Below, in pieces: positions 1-8,793 of a stretch of DNA of 64,000 nucleotides; position 1 is the stretch's first letter, and every line of letters begins with the position of its first letter. The stretch is from assembly GCF_030063185.1 (NCBI RefSeq), contig NZ_JASISP010000006.1, positions 1 to 64,000 of the forward strand. Reading direction: 5' to 3'. Position numbers and translations under genes: made by a program. The notes under the pieces are model-generated. The model was given only the letters and a program-made list of their open reading frames with translations, was not told where the DNA came from and did not search any database. This DNA is from Arthrobacter sp. H35-D1 (GTDB lineage Bacteria > Actinomycetota > Actinomycetes > Actinomycetales > Micrococcaceae).

Positions 1-31
1 GTTAACAACACGGCGATGCTAGAAAATAAGA

Positions 32-121
32 GTGGGCAGATCTCATGGCCACCAATGGGCATTTCTGCTGGCCATCAGTGGGCAGTTACGTGGCCGCCTA
101 TGGGCAGTTTGCCATGGCCGC
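32..121. mobile_element. IS21-like terminal repeat array (remnant)
   Basis: Four imperfect units of the form tggccNcc(a/t)atgggcagtt follow one another about every 22-27 nt (gtgggcagatctcatggcc, tgggcatttctgctggcc, tgggcagttacgtggcc, tgggcagtttgccatggcc). Multiple spaced repeats of the kind TGGCC...TGGGCAG are what I know from the ends of actinobacterial IS21-family elements. No istA or istB coding sequence is visible, so this is at most one element end, or the element lies outside the window. The family call is from memory of the motif, not from a search. Confidence 0.45.
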
Positions 122-309
122 TAACAGCCCTGGGCGACATCCCGCGGCCGATCGGTGCATTGCACGCCCTGGCCGCGATCCTGGGCACGGAGACGGCTGG
201 TCCGCGGGGACCATTCGTCCACGCGACGACGGCTGACATCAAGTCGATGATACGTTGCCTGGAAACGGAAGCTGTGCTGGAAAAGATGGCACCGACAATG
301 TAGGAGAGA

Positions 310-389
310 GTGCAGGAGCGTCGGGATAACGCGCCCCGAACGTGCAGGAGCGTCGGGATAGCGCGCCCCGAACGTGCAGGAGCGTCGGG
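310..389. repeat. 32-bp tandem repeat, 2.5 copies
   Basis: The unit starting gtgcaggagcgtcgggata is present at 310-341 and 342-373 with one mismatch, followed by a half copy at 374-389. Each unit carries a GCGCGCCCC-type core. It lies just past the stop of the minus-strand GNAT gene and encodes nothing obvious. Confidence 0.8.
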
Positions 390-433
390 TGGGGTGGGGG
401 GGGTGGGGCCGGGCTGGGTGTGTGGGGGCGGGC

Positions 434-1156
434 CTAGGGGTCCAGGTGCAACCACCAGGTTTGGCCCTTGCCGATGAGGGCAAAGCCGCAGTTCTTGTAG
501 AGCCGCTGCCCGTCGGGGGTGGCGTTGAGCAGGAGGTGTTCGGCGCCGGCGTCGAAGGCCGCTTTGGAGAGCTGGTTGAGCAGGGCCGTGCCGATGCCCG
601 TGCGCTGGTGTTCAGGGGCCACCACCATGTCGAAGATCCCGGCCAAGTGCTTGGTGCCCTGTTCCGGCGGCAGGTAGGCATAGGAGCGTCCCGCCCATTC
701 ATGCTCACCGTCCTTGGCCTGGGCATCCTGGATCTCGCCGTCCTGGACAGGGTTGCGTGCAGTGGCCAGCCAGACCTGGTCGGGTGCCACGGCGGTGACG
801 GTGACTCGTCCGTCGCGGGCTCCGCTGGCCGCTGCCACCGTCTCCACATCCAGGCTCTTGGTCATCCACCAAGGCTGCCAACCGCGTTCAAAGCGGTACT
901 GCGGCAGGATGGACTCCCTGATGGCCGCGCTCATCCAGACACCCACTGTGGTAGCCCCTCGACGTTCGGCTTCGGCCAAGGCGGGCTCTAGCCCGGCGTC
1001 ACTGATCTCGGTGGGAAACATGCACAGCATCTCGCGTGTCTCCGGAAGCCAGACCCAGTCCATTTTGTGCGTGGAAAACGATCGTCCGCCTGTCGCCTCC
1101 GCCAGTGCCCTGAACCAGGCGTGCTGTGTGCGTTGGCAGTCGGCAAGGGTGACCAT
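434..1156 (-). CDS. GNAT family N-acetyltransferase
   Basis: A 240-aa protein. The C-terminal half (residues about 150-235) has GNAT features: the strand-loop motif FDMVVAPEHQRTGIGTALL, whose QRTGIG part is the acetyl-CoA pyrophosphate-binding loop, followed by LLLNATPDGQRLYKNCGF, the usual end of the fold. The N-terminal 140 residues form a separate, less recognisable domain, as in two-domain GNATs. The substrate cannot be told. The start at 1156 has a GGAAGAA-like ribosome site on the minus strand. It lies just past the end of asnB on the same strand and may be cotranscribed, although a stem-loop separates them (1216-1261). Confidence 0.85.
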   Translation of the reverse strand: MVTLADCQRTQHAWFRALAEATGGRSFSTHKMDWVWLPETREMLCMFPTEISDAGLEPALAEAERRGATTVGVWMSAAIRESILPQYRFERGWQPWWMTKSLDVETVAAASGARDGRVTVTAVAPDQVWLATARNPVQDGEIQDAQAKDGEHEWAGRSYAYLPPEQGTKHLAGIFDMVVAPEHQRTGIGTALLNQLSKAAFDAGAEHLLLNATPDGQRLYKNCGFALIGKGQTWWLHLDP

Positions 1157-1215
1157 GATAATTCTTCCGTTTGATAAGTGGTGTGGCGGGCTGGTTGTGG
1201 CTGCTTAACGCGGCG

Positions 1216-1261
1216 AGGCGCGACATGAGCCCAGGGTGCGGGCTGGGGCCATGCCGCGCCT
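1216..1261 (-). terminator. Stem-loop after asnB (no U-run)
   Basis: AGGCGCGaCATG pairs with CATGcCGCGCCT across an inner GCCCAG...CTGGGGC stem. It sits just past the asnB stop on the minus strand. No T-run follows, so it may be a weak or factor-dependent terminator or a 3'-end stabiliser. Confidence 0.45.
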
Positions 1262-1275
1262 TGCGCGCGCGGTGG

Positions 1276-3960
1276 CTATTTTTGCTTGAACACCAGTGAC
1301 ATGGGGGTGGTTTCCGTGGTCTGCCCCTGCGGGTTGTCACGGAAAATATCCTCCAGCACCGACTTGGTCAGGGCCGTGTCATGGCCGAGCGCCACAACAC
1401 CGAGGTCGTTGGCGTCCATGATGGCAGTTCCGGCAAAGTTTGCCGCGAACGCCGCCGGCACGTTGGCACGGACCATGGCACTGAGCCGGGCCGCCACGCC
1501 GTCGGGGTCGATGGGCGCGTACTTCACCGAGTGGGTGGAGGTGCCCACCTGGTAGCCGGCCGCGCCGTCGATCGCGTTGATGTTGTGGCCCACCACCTCG
1601 TAAAACACGCCCGACTTGCCCTGGAGCTTGCCGATGACGGAGCGCGCCGAAGCGTACATGATCCTGGGCAGGCCCACCTCGTCAATGGCCAGCTGCATGG
1701 ACCAGGGGCTGGCCAAACCAATGCCGCCGGGGTTGCGGGTGACGAACTTGCTAAAGATCCGCGCGGCATTGGAGACCTTGATGTCCCAGACCGGGATGGA
1801 GCGGCCCTGCGTCATGGCCACAATCTTCTCCGAGACGAACAGGTACCACGGGGTGTCGGCCGTGGCTGCGCCATGGTCCCCGCCCGCCGTCGGAAGTCCA
1901 TCAAAGTAGCGCTTGACGTACGTCATGACGGCGGGGTCAAAGTCGGTTTCCTTGTAGAAAACCTCCGTGCGCAGCGGGTAGCGGCGGAACGTGCCCGCGT
2001 CACCTGGCACAGTGATGTCCAGTTGCTTGTCCGGGTTGGGGATGTAGTCGCTCTTGCCCTCGATGCCGGCCTTGACCTCGGGTGCGTCGAAGAACTCGCG
2101 CAGCCACAGCTCGGTGTTGATCAGGCGCCAGAACACCATGGTGGAGCCGGAGCTCTTGCCGCTGAGCAGTTCCTCAAACGCGTAGATGACGGCGTCCTGG
2201 TTCCAGTACGGGCGGGCGCCAAACGAGCTGGAGAGGAAGATCTCGTAGATCTTTTCCTTCATGTGCCCGAACCACTCGGCCTCGGGGGTGGTGAAGCCGA
2301 TCTTGTTGCGGCGGTTGCTGATCATTTCCGGCAGCAGCTCGCGGGTGGCGTCGCGCAGGATGCGCTTGTTCCAGCCGCCCTTGATGATGGACTCGTCGTC
2401 CAGGCTGAACAGGAATTTCACCACTTCCTTGTCCAGGAACGGCACGCGGCCCTCCAGGGAGAAACGCATGGTGTTCTTGTCCTCGTAGCGCAGCACGGCC
2501 GGCAGGGACTTGTGGAACAGGTCGTCGATGAGGCGCAGCTTCAAGTTGTCGGCGATGTTGGAGAACGTCTCGGTCTTGTACTTCGCCGTGAATTTCTTGT
2601 TCAACAGCTGCGAAATGCCGATTTCCTTCTTCAGCGTCAGCTTGCCCAGGATCCGGAAGCGGGCCAGGCGGTACAGGATGTCGGAGCTGGAGAGCAGCTC
2701 CTTGGCCAGTTTGGTGTTCTGGCCGTTCTTCTTCAACTGTCGCAGGTAAGCAAAGTAATAGGGGATGTACCCGGCCATCATCTCGTCGGCGCCCTGGCCG
2801 TCCAGCAGCACGGTGACGTGCTTGGAGGCCTCGCGCATCACCTGGTACTGGGCATAGGGGCCCGAGGAGATGATGGGCTCCTCCATGGTGCGCACAAAGT
2901 CTTCCAGGTCCTGAACAAATTCACCCGGCTGCGGCAGGATCTTGTGGCTGATGACATTGCCTTCGCAACGGGCCAGCACGGCGTCGGCGTACTTTTCCTC
3001 ATCGTTGATGGAGTTCGGGAAGATGGCCGAGAACGTCTGCTGCTTGGCGCCCAGCGAGTCCGTGGCGTCGGCGTTTTCGGCCATGAGCTTGTTGATGGTG
3101 GCCACGACGGCGGATGAGTCCAGTCCGCCTGAAAGGGCCGTTCCCACGGGAACTTCGGACTGCAGGCGCAGGCGCACGCCCTCGGTGAAACGCTCCCGGT
3201 ATTCGTCAATGACGGCCTGGGAGTAGGGGGTTTCGATCTTGGCCAGCTCGGCCAGCTCTTCCTTGAAACGGGTGTAGCTGCTGATGGCAACGGTCCCGGC
3301 CGGTCCGGCATCGGTGGCAACAGTATTCAGGACAAGCTTTTCCCCGGGCATGAGCTTGTGCACGCCGGCAAAGAAGGTGGCGGGCTCGTCGTCGTGGATC
3401 CTGAACTGCAGGTAGCGGAACAAGATGCGCTCGTTGACACCGGACTCAATTTTGTTGGCGGCGAGCAGCGGCTTGATTTCCGAGCCAAAGAGCAGCGTGG
3501 GTGCTTCGGGGGTGCCGGCGGTGGCGTAGTACAGCGGCTTGATGCCAAAGTGGTCGCGGGCCAGCACCAGGCGGTTGTTCAGGCGGTCGTGGATGGCCAG
3601 GCCAAACATGCCGTTGAACTTGTCGAACGCGGCGTCGCCCCACTCCTGGTAGGACTGCAGCACCACTTCGGTGTCCGAAGCCGTGCTGAAGGAACGGCCC
3701 AGTGTCTCAAGTTCGGCACGCAGGGCAAGGTAGTTGTACACCTCGCCGTTGTAGACCAACACGGTCTCGCCGTCGGCGCTGAACATGGGCTCCTGGCCGT
3801 GGGCCAGGTCGATGATGGAGAGGCGGCGGTGTGCCAGGCCTACGTTGCCCTGCGTGTAAACGCCCTCACCATCGGGGCCGCGGTGCACCATGCACGCGTT
3901 CATCTGCTGCAATAGGGATTCGTCTTCCCCATAACCGTAGTAACCGGCGATTCCGCACAT
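1276..3960 (-). CDS. asnB: Asparagine synthetase (glutamine-hydrolysing) with CofE-like C-terminal domain
   Basis: 894 aa from the ATG that exposes the catalytic cysteine (MCGIAGYYG); a longer reading frame upstream would bury it. Order of domains: class-II glutamine amidotransferase at residues 2-200 (Cys2, VHRGPDGEG, NGEVYNY), ATP-pyrophosphatase synthetase domain at about 230-640 with the PP-loop SGGLDSS near 277, then an extra ~230-residue domain. That last domain (SEKIVAMTQGR, NPGGIGLASPWSMQLAIDE, DANDLG) resembles F420-0:gamma-glutamyl ligase (CofE/COG1478-like) proteins. Usual AsnB length is about 550-650 aa, so this is a fusion. The enzyme makes Asn from Asp, Gln and ATP; the role of the added domain is unknown. 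It is transcribed divergently from pdxT. Confidence 0.93.
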   Translation of the reverse strand: MCGIAGYYGYGEDESLLQQMNACMVHRGPDGEGVYTQGNVGLAHRRLSIIDLAHGQEPMFSADGETVLVYNGEVYNYLALRAELETLGRSFSTASDTEVVLQSYQEWGDAAFDKFNGMFGLAIHDRLNNRLVLARDHFGIKPLYYATAGTPEAPTLLFGSEIKPLLAANKIESGVNERILFRYLQFRIHDDEPATFFAGVHKLMPGEKLVLNTVATDAGPAGTVAISSYTRFKEELAELAKIETPYSQAVIDEYRERFTEGVRLRLQSEVPVGTALSGGLDSSAVVATINKLMAENADATDSLGAKQQTFSAIFPNSINDEEKYADAVLARCEGNVISHKILPQPGEFVQDLEDFVRTMEEPIISSGPYAQYQVMREASKHVTVLLDGQGADEMMAGYIPYYFAYLRQLKKNGQNTKLAKELLSSSDILYRLARFRILGKLTLKKEIGISQLLNKKFTAKYKTETFSNIADNLKLRLIDDLFHKSLPAVLRYEDKNTMRFSLEGRVPFLDKEVVKFLFSLDDESIIKGGWNKRILRDATRELLPEMISNRRNKIGFTTPEAEWFGHMKEKIYEIFLSSSFGARPYWNQDAVIYAFEELLSGKSSGSTMVFWRLINTELWLREFFDAPEVKAGIEGKSDYIPNPDKQLDITVPGDAGTFRRYPLRTEVFYKETDFDPAVMTYVKRYFDGLPTAGGDHGAATADTPWYLFVSEKIVAMTQGRSIPVWDIKVSNAARIFSKFVTRNPGGIGLASPWSMQLAIDEVGLPRIMYASARSVIGKLQGKSGVFYEVVGHNINAIDGAAGYQVGTSTHSVKYAPIDPDGVAARLSAMVRANVPAAFAANFAGTAIMDANDLGVVALGHDTALTKSVLEDIFRDNPQGQTTETTPMSLVFKQK

Positions 3961-4107
3961 ACTGTAAGTTCCTCGTCTCTGTAGCACGTCAGTCCAGCCA
4001 ACTCTGTAGTGGGCAGTCCTGCCGACAATGCTACTTGCTTGCGGGGCCCGCGCCTCCCACCGCGCGCGGCGCGTAAACGAAGTTGTCTGTGTGAGATTGC
4101 GCCCAAC

Positions 4108-4122
4108 TATGCTTGGGGAGTG
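4108..4122 (+). promoter_or_regulatory. -10 box placed for a leaderless pdxT mRNA
   Basis: TATGCT at 4108-4113 is followed by exactly 6 nt and then the GTG start of pdxT. No Shine-Dalgarno lies at a workable distance (GGGGA touches the start). A TAnnnT box 6-7 nt before a GTG/ATG is the usual signature of leaderless transcripts in actinobacteria. The same geometry is seen at rarA and metK. Confidence 0.5.
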
Positions 4123-4806
4123 ACTTTTGACTCCCCTTCCCATGCTTCATCCGGACCTGTCGTTGGCGTGCTGGCGCTACAGGGCGATGTTCGCGAACAC
4201 GCCAGGGCGCTGGAGGATTGCGGTGCCCGTGTGGTCTCCGTGCGCCGTCCCGCTGAACTAGCCGGTGTTGGGGCCCTTGTCATCCCCGGCGGGGAGTCCA
4301 CCACCATTGACAAGCTCAGCAGGATTTTCGGCCTCCGGGAACCCCTGATGGAGCGTATTGCCGCGGGGATGCCCGTCTACGGCAGCTGCGCGGGCATGAT
4401 CATGCTGGCGCAGGAAATTGCAGACCCTGCGAAGGATCTGGCCGGGAACCCGCAACAAACCTTGGGCGGCCTTGACATCACGGTGCGCCGCAACGCTTTT
4501 GGACGCCAGGTGGATTCCTTTGAAAGGGCCCTGGACTTTCAGGGGCTGGCGCCGGCAGGGGTGCCGGAGACGCCGCTGCATGCGGTGTTCATCCGAGCCC
4601 CGTGGGTTGAGCGTGTTGGCCCGGGTGTACAGGTGCTGGCCGCGGTCAACCTGCCCGGGGAGGCGCAAAACGATAGGATTGATGCAGAAGTCCGTGCAGT
4701 AGCCGTTCGATCGCAGTATTTGCTCGCCACCTCCTTCCACCCGGAAGTGACCGGCGAGCGCCGCATCCACGAACTGTTTATACGAATGATCAAGGGAGAA
4801 GCGTAA
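4120..4806 (+). CDS. pdxT: Pyridoxal 5'-phosphate synthase glutaminase subunit PdxT
   Basis: 228 aa, class-I glutamine amidotransferase that feeds ammonia to PdxS for PLP synthesis. Family marks: [13 protein letters not shown] at the N-terminus, IPGGESTT, catalytic Cys in [10 protein letters not shown], and the His/Glu pair in SFHPEVTGE near the C-terminus. GTG at 4120 leaves a short 14-residue lead before the conserved core, as in relatives. The frame stays open upstream to 4009, but that part has no family resemblance. pdxS is not in the window. It is followed after 2 nt by yebC, so probably cotranscribed with it. Confidence 0.93.
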   Translation: MTFDSPSHASSGPVVGVLALQGDVREHARALEDCGARVVSVRRPAELAGVGALVIPGGESTTIDKLSRIFGLREPLMERIAAGMPVYGSCAGMIMLAQEIADPAKDLAGNPQQTLGGLDITVRRNAFGRQVDSFERALDFQGLAPAGVPETPLHAVFIRAPWVERVGPGVQVLAAVNLPGEAQNDRIDAEVRAVAVRSQYLLATSFHPEVTGERRIHELFIRMIKGEA

Positions 4807-4808
4807 CC

Positions 4809-5564
4809 ATGTCAGGCCACTCCAAATGGGCAACCACGAAGCACAAGAAGGCGATTCTTGACAGCCGCCGCGCCAAGTCGTTCGCGAAGCTAATCAAGAA
4901 CATTGAAGTTGCTGCCCGCGGGGGCGGCGCAGACCTGGCAGGGAACCCCGCCCTCGAGCTGGCTGTCACGAAGGCCAAGAAGACATCCGTTCCGGCCGAC
5001 AACATTGACCGCGCCATCAAGCGTGGCGCAGGGCTGCTCGGCGACGCCGTCGACTATCAGACCATCATGTACGAAGGCTACGGCCCGCAAGGAACCGCGA
5101 TCTTGATCGAGTGCCTCACCGACAACAAGAACCGCGCAGCCTCCGAGGTGCGCCTGGCCGTGGGCCGCAACGGCGGCAATATGGGAGATCCAGGCTCCGT
5201 GGCGTACATGTTCACCCGGAAGGGGATTGTGGGCCTGCCCAAGAACGAGCACAGCGAGGACGATCTCCTCATGGCTGTCCTGGACGCCGGTGCCGAAGAG
5301 GTCAAGGACGAGGGTGAGAGCTTTGAAATCATCTCGGAGCCGCAGGACTTGCCCGCCATCCGGGCAGCCCTGGTCGAGGCCGGAATCGAATACGAAAGCG
5401 ACGAGGCCGGCTTTGTGCCCTCCATGCACGTGGAACTCGACGTGGAGAACGCCCGCAAATTCATGAAGCTCTACGACGCCCTGGAAGACCTTGACGACGT
5501 GCAGAACATCTACTCCAATGCCGACATTGGTGCTGATGTCCACGCAGCCCTCGAAGAGGACTAG
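4809..5564 (+). CDS. yebC: YebC/TACO1-family protein
   Basis: 251 aa, full length for the family. It starts with the signature [20 protein letters not shown] and contains NIDRAIKRG and YEGYGPQG. Members act as DNA-binding regulators (PmpR type) or as ribosome-associated factors that ease translation of difficult proline stretches. The position directly before ruvC is common in bacteria. The ATG follows a GGGAGAAG-type site overlapping the end of pdxT. Confidence 0.95.
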   Translation: MSGHSKWATTKHKKAILDSRRAKSFAKLIKNIEVAARGGGADLAGNPALELAVTKAKKTSVPADNIDRAIKRGAGLLGDAVDYQTIMYEGYGPQGTAILIECLTDNKNRAASEVRLAVGRNGGNMGDPGSVAYMFTRKGIVGLPKNEHSEDDLLMAVLDAGAEEVKDEGESFEIISEPQDLPAIRAALVEAGIEYESDEAGFVPSMHVELDVENARKFMKLYDALEDLDDVQNIYSNADIGADVHAALEED

Positions 5565-5601
5565 CGCTTGAAGAGGATCAAGGCTTGAAAAGGATAAAGA
5601 A

Positions 5602-6189
5602 CTGCGTGTTTTAGGCGTTGACCCGGGCTTGACCCGGTGCGGCCTCGGCGTTGTGGACGTTGCCCCCAACCGCACAGCCACTTTGGTGGGGGTGGGGGTT
5701 GTCGGCAGTTCGCATGAACAAACCCTTGACGCCCGGCTGCTGGTCATCGCGGACGCGACCGACCAGTGGCTGGACGCATTCAAGCCGGATGTTTTGGCCA
5801 TTGAAAGGGTTTTTGCCCAAACCAACCTCAGCACTGTCATGGGTGTTGCCCAGGTGTCGGGGGTGGTCATGGTCGCCGCGGCCAGGCGCGGGATTCCCGT
5901 GGCCATGCACACGCCCTCGGAGGTCAAGGCCGCCGTCACCGGCAACGGGCGCGCAGACAAGGCCTCGGTCACGGCCATGGTCACCCGGTTGTTGCGCCTG
6001 GCCGAGCCCCCTCGACCGGCCGACGCCGCCGACGCCCTGGCGCTGGCCATTGCCCACGCATGGCGCAGCGGGGCTGCCTTTTCTGCAGGCAGTGAAAGTT
6101 CGACGCCGGCCCAACAGTTGTGGCGCGATGCCGAGGCCAAGTCGAGGGTTGCGAAGAACAAGGAAAGGCCCGGCACCGCGTGGCACTAG
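5602..6189 (+). CDS. ruvC: Crossover junction endodeoxyribonuclease RuvC (CTG start)
   Basis: 195 aa if translation starts at CTG 5602, giving (M)[15 protein letters not shown], the canonical RuvC N-terminus with the first catalytic Asp in VDPG. The frame opens at 5572 after a stop and holds no ATG, GTG or TTG before TTG 5629; starting there would delete the catalytic Asp. A ribosome site AAAAGGA (5588-5594) sits 7 nt before the CTG. Other catalytic-site residues are in LAIERVF and near the C-terminus ([15 protein letters not shown]). It resolves Holliday junctions with RuvAB, encoded just downstream. Confidence 0.93.
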   Translation: MRVLGVDPGLTRCGLGVVDVAPNRTATLVGVGVVGSSHEQTLDARLLVIADATDQWLDAFKPDVLAIERVFAQTNLSTVMGVAQVSGVVMVAAARRGIPVAMHTPSEVKAAVTGNGRADKASVTAMVTRLLRLAEPPRPADAADALALAIAHAWRSGAAFSAGSESSTPAQQLWRDAEAKSRVAKNKERPGTAWH

Positions 6190-6194
6190 TTCTT

Positions 6195-6215
6195 AGTATG
6201 TATGTTCGATATACT
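6195..6215 (+). promoter_or_regulatory. Degenerate LexA/SOS-like dyad before ruvA
   Basis: AGTAT (6195-6199) and ATACT (6211-6215) form an inverted repeat around TGTTCGATA. The GTTCGA half matches the actinobacterial SOS box (consensus close to TCGAACnnnnGTTCGA); the other half is poor. It lies between ruvC and ruvA, 48 nt before the ruvA start. A TATACT-like -10 overlaps it. The call is tentative. Confidence 0.3.
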
Positions 6216-6262
6216 GGGCGCAGTTTTCCGCCATCCAGGGTGTTTGTCAGGAGCAGTTCTCA

Positions 6263-6895
6263 ATGATCAGTTTTGTCCGTGGTCCCGTGGCCCAGCTTTC
6301 GCTGGCCCAGGCCGTCATCGACGTCAACGGGGTGGGCATGCTTGTCCATGCCACGCCCAAGACGCTGGGTGGCCTGCGCTTGGGGGAGGAGGCTGTGGTC
6401 ACCACCACCATGATTGTGCGTGAAGACTCCATGACGCTCTACGGCTTTGCCGACGTTGACGAGCGGGAAGTGTTTGAGATCCTGCTCAGCGTCAGCGGCA
6501 TTGGCCCTCGGTTGGCGCTGGCCATCTTGGCACTGCTGGAACCCGAGACTATCCGGCGGGCCGTCGCGGACGCCGACGGCAAGACGTTCACCAAGGTCCC
6601 GGGCGTCGGTCCCAAGGTGGCCGGACGCATCGTGTTGGAACTCAAGGGCAAGCTCATCCCCACCGGCGCCGCGGTCTCCGCAGCGCCGTCCTCGGCCCCC
6701 ATGGAGTGGAAGGAGCAGGTGGTTGCCGCCATGACAAGCCTGGGCTGGAACGAAAAGGATGCGCTCAAGAGCATTGACGCGGCTTTGGCCGCCGAGCCGG
6801 AATTGGCCGAGACCGCCAATGTTCCTGCCATCCTGCGCGCCACCCTGCGTTGGCTGGGGCAGGACAACTCTCGCCAGGGCAGCGGGGTGCGCTAG
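6263..6895 (+). CDS. ruvA: Holliday junction branch migration protein RuvA
   Basis: 210 aa. N-terminal OB-fold domain (MISFVRGPVAQ), central tandem helix-hairpin-helix motifs (LLSVSGIGPRLALAIL and FTKVPGVGPKVAGRIVLEL) and a C-terminal RuvB-binding three-helix domain after a flexible Ala/Pro linker (about 135-150). It binds Holliday junctions and loads the RuvB motor. An ATG follows GGAGCAG. It forms one unit with ruvC upstream and ruvB 4 nt downstream. Confidence 0.96.
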   Translation: MISFVRGPVAQLSLAQAVIDVNGVGMLVHATPKTLGGLRLGEEAVVTTTMIVREDSMTLYGFADVDEREVFEILLSVSGIGPRLALAILALLEPETIRRAVADADGKTFTKVPGVGPKVAGRIVLELKGKLIPTGAAVSAAPSSAPMEWKEQVVAAMTSLGWNEKDALKSIDAALAAEPELAETANVPAILRATLRWLGQDNSRQGSGVR

Positions 6896-6898
6896 ATC

Positions 6899-8029
6899 AT
6901 GGCTCCCAGCGACGACGCCGCACCCCTCCTTCCCGGGCAAATCAGCGTCGGTGAAGGAGCGGCCCCGGCACGCTCCGGGGCGGGGGAGGCGGTTGCCCCC
7001 GTGGTGGAGCCCGAGGAACGGGAGCTGGAAGCTGCCCTGCGCCCCAAGAACCTTGACGACTTTGTGGGCCAGGAGAGGGTGCGCAAGCAGCTTTCGCTGG
7101 TGTTGGCCGCCTCGCGCATTCGCGGCCGCAGCGCCGATCATGTGCTCATGTCGGGCCCGCCAGGGCTTGGCAAGACCACCTTGGCGATGATCATTGCCGC
7201 TGAAATGAACGCGCCGCTGCGGATTAGCTCGGGTCCGGCGATCCAGCATGCGGGGGACCTCGCGGCCATCCTTTCTTCGCTGTCCGAGGGCGAGGTGCTG
7301 TTCTTGGATGAAATCCACCGCATGTCACGCCCGGCCGAGGAAATGCTGTACATGGCCATGGAGGATTTCCGCGTAGACATCATTGTCGGCAAGGGTGCAG
7401 GGGCCACTGCGATTCCGCTTGAACTGCCGCCCTTCACCCTTGTCGGCGCCACCACTCGGGCAGGGCTGCTCCCGGGCCCGCTGCGGGACCGGTTCGGCTT
7501 CACCGGACATTTGGAATTCTATTCCGTGGCAGAGCTGGAACTTGTGCTGCGGCGGTCGGCCGGAATGCTCGATTTGAAACTGACAAGCGCCGGCTTTGCC
7601 GAAATTGCCGGCCGCTCCCGTGGCACGCCTCGCATTGCCAACCGGCTGCTCCGGAGGGTGCGGGATTGGGCGCTGGTGCACGGGATAGAATCCATCGACG
7701 CACGCACTGCCTCGGCAGCACTGGACATGTATGAAGTGGACGCCAAGGGCCTGGACCGACTCGACCGTTCGGTGTTGGAAGCACTGGTGCATAAGTTCAA
7801 CGGCGGACCCGTGGGTTTGTCCACCCTCGCCATTGCCGTGGGGGAGGAAAGCGAAACGGTGGAAACCGTTGCCGAGCCGTTCCTTCTGCGCGAAGGGCTG
7901 CTGGGCAGGACCCCGCGGGGCCGCATTGCCCTGCCGGCCGCCTGGGAGCACCTGGGGCTGAAAATGCCACGCAATGCCGTTGCCGCCGCCATGCTGCCCT
8001 TCGACGAGGAAGACAGCGCCGAGAATTGA
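6899..8029 (+). CDS. ruvB: Holliday junction branch migration ATPase RuvB
   Basis: 376 aa. AAA+ motor with the RuvB signature [15 protein letters not shown], Walker [13 protein letters not shown] (about residues 82-93), Walker [10 protein letters not shown], sensor-1/arginine-finger region [19 protein letters not shown], and a C-terminal winged helix (TPRGR). The first 35 residues are an extra low-complexity tail, usual in actinobacteria. No terminator is seen before the next gene. Confidence 0.97.
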   Translation: MAPSDDAAPLLPGQISVGEGAAPARSGAGEAVAPVVEPEERELEAALRPKNLDDFVGQERVRKQLSLVLAASRIRGRSADHVLMSGPPGLGKTTLAMIIAAEMNAPLRISSGPAIQHAGDLAAILSSLSEGEVLFLDEIHRMSRPAEEMLYMAMEDFRVDIIVGKGAGATAIPLELPPFTLVGATTRAGLLPGPLRDRFGFTGHLEFYSVAELELVLRRSAGMLDLKLTSAGFAEIAGRSRGTPRIANRLLRRVRDWALVHGIESIDARTASAALDMYEVDAKGLDRLDRSVLEALVHKFNGGPVGLSTLAIAVGEESETVETVAEPFLLREGLLGRTPRGRIALPAAWEHLGLKMPRNAVAAAMLPFDEEDSAEN

Positions 8030-8310
8030 TCTCGCCCGGATGCACTCTGTCATGCTGCCGGGGATGCCGCCGCCCGAGTTTCACTGCAAGCAAAAAAACC
8101 CACCGTTTCGCGGCAGATGGCGCTAGTGTGTGTATTTGTGCGCGATTCTGGGCGTTTTATCATCCTGCATTCAGCTTTACCCTTTAGACTGTTATGACGT
8201 CCGGCACGTTCGCAGCGTGTCTGGCCACCACACTCTACTTAAACGAATGGAACTCCAGCTGTGTCTTTCAGCAGTATTTTAGCCAACGCATTCACCCTTG
8301 GGGAGGTTTC

Positions 8311-8697
8311 ATGGACCCGATGACCCTTCTTTTGTTCGCCATGTTTGCCGTGCTCATCTTCATGATGATCCGCAAGCAAAGGAAGAGCAAGGCAGCCCAG
8401 GAGGAGCGACGTTCAAAGTTGGCTCCGGGCGTTGAAATCATGACCAACTTTGGCCTTTTCGGCAAGGTACTAACCATCGAAGAAGAGGAGAACAAGCTCC
8501 TCTTGGAAATCTCCCCGGGCGTCACCGCCACGGTGCACCGCCAGACGGTCGCCAAGATCATGGATCCCACTGACGTCGACGCCGTTGTTCCCGAGGATGC
8601 CTCATCGCTGACGCTCGGCTTGGACAAGCCGGAGACAGCGGAGTCCACGGAGGAAACCCTCCGTCGCCTAAACAACGAAAACAACAAAGACAACTAG
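8311..8697 (+). CDS. yajC: Preprotein translocase subunit YajC
   Basis: 128 aa. One N-terminal membrane helix (residues 3-20), then the conserved basic and soluble part RKQRKSKAAQEE...LAPGVEIMTNFGLFG. ATG 8311 is chosen because a strong GGGGAGG lies 5 nt before it and the helix then starts at the N-terminus; a longer frame from 8194 adds 39 unrelated residues. The C-terminal tail is acidic, as in actinobacterial YajC. It forms the SecDF-YajC accessory complex with the two genes that follow. Confidence 0.93.
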   Translation: MDPMTLLLFAMFAVLIFMMIRKQRKSKAAQEERRSKLAPGVEIMTNFGLFGKVLTIEEEENKLLLEISPGVTATVHRQTVAKIMDPTDVDAVVPEDASSLTLGLDKPETAESTEETLRRLNNENNKDN

Positions 8698-8793
8698 CCT
8701 TATTCCGGGTTGGCAGCTGCTGTGAACGGGTATTCCCGGGCGCAGCGGCATTGCCATGTTCTCAACACCCGTGACCAATAGAAGGATCCCCTG

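Larger units (their letters stand above)
1..433. other. Non-coding scar before the first gene
   Basis: No convincing gene is seen here. A plus-strand frame ending at 303 has a coherent-looking C-terminal part (approximately ALAAILGTETAGPRGPF onward) that I cannot assign to a family; it could be the tail of a gene destroyed by insertion. The stretch holds an IS21-like end array (32-121) and a 32-bp tandem repeat (310-389), listed separately. Together they suggest decayed mobile DNA at the window edge. Confidence 0.5.

Noticed and set aside
1381-3117. Long plus-strand open frame opposite asnB
   Set aside because: It is the antisense of a clear AsnB; composition is Val/Gly/Arg-rich without motifs, as expected from GC-rich codon mirrors.
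4890-6176. Long minus-strand open frame opposite yebC and ruvC
   Set aside because: It crosses two well-defined genes and shows no family motif.
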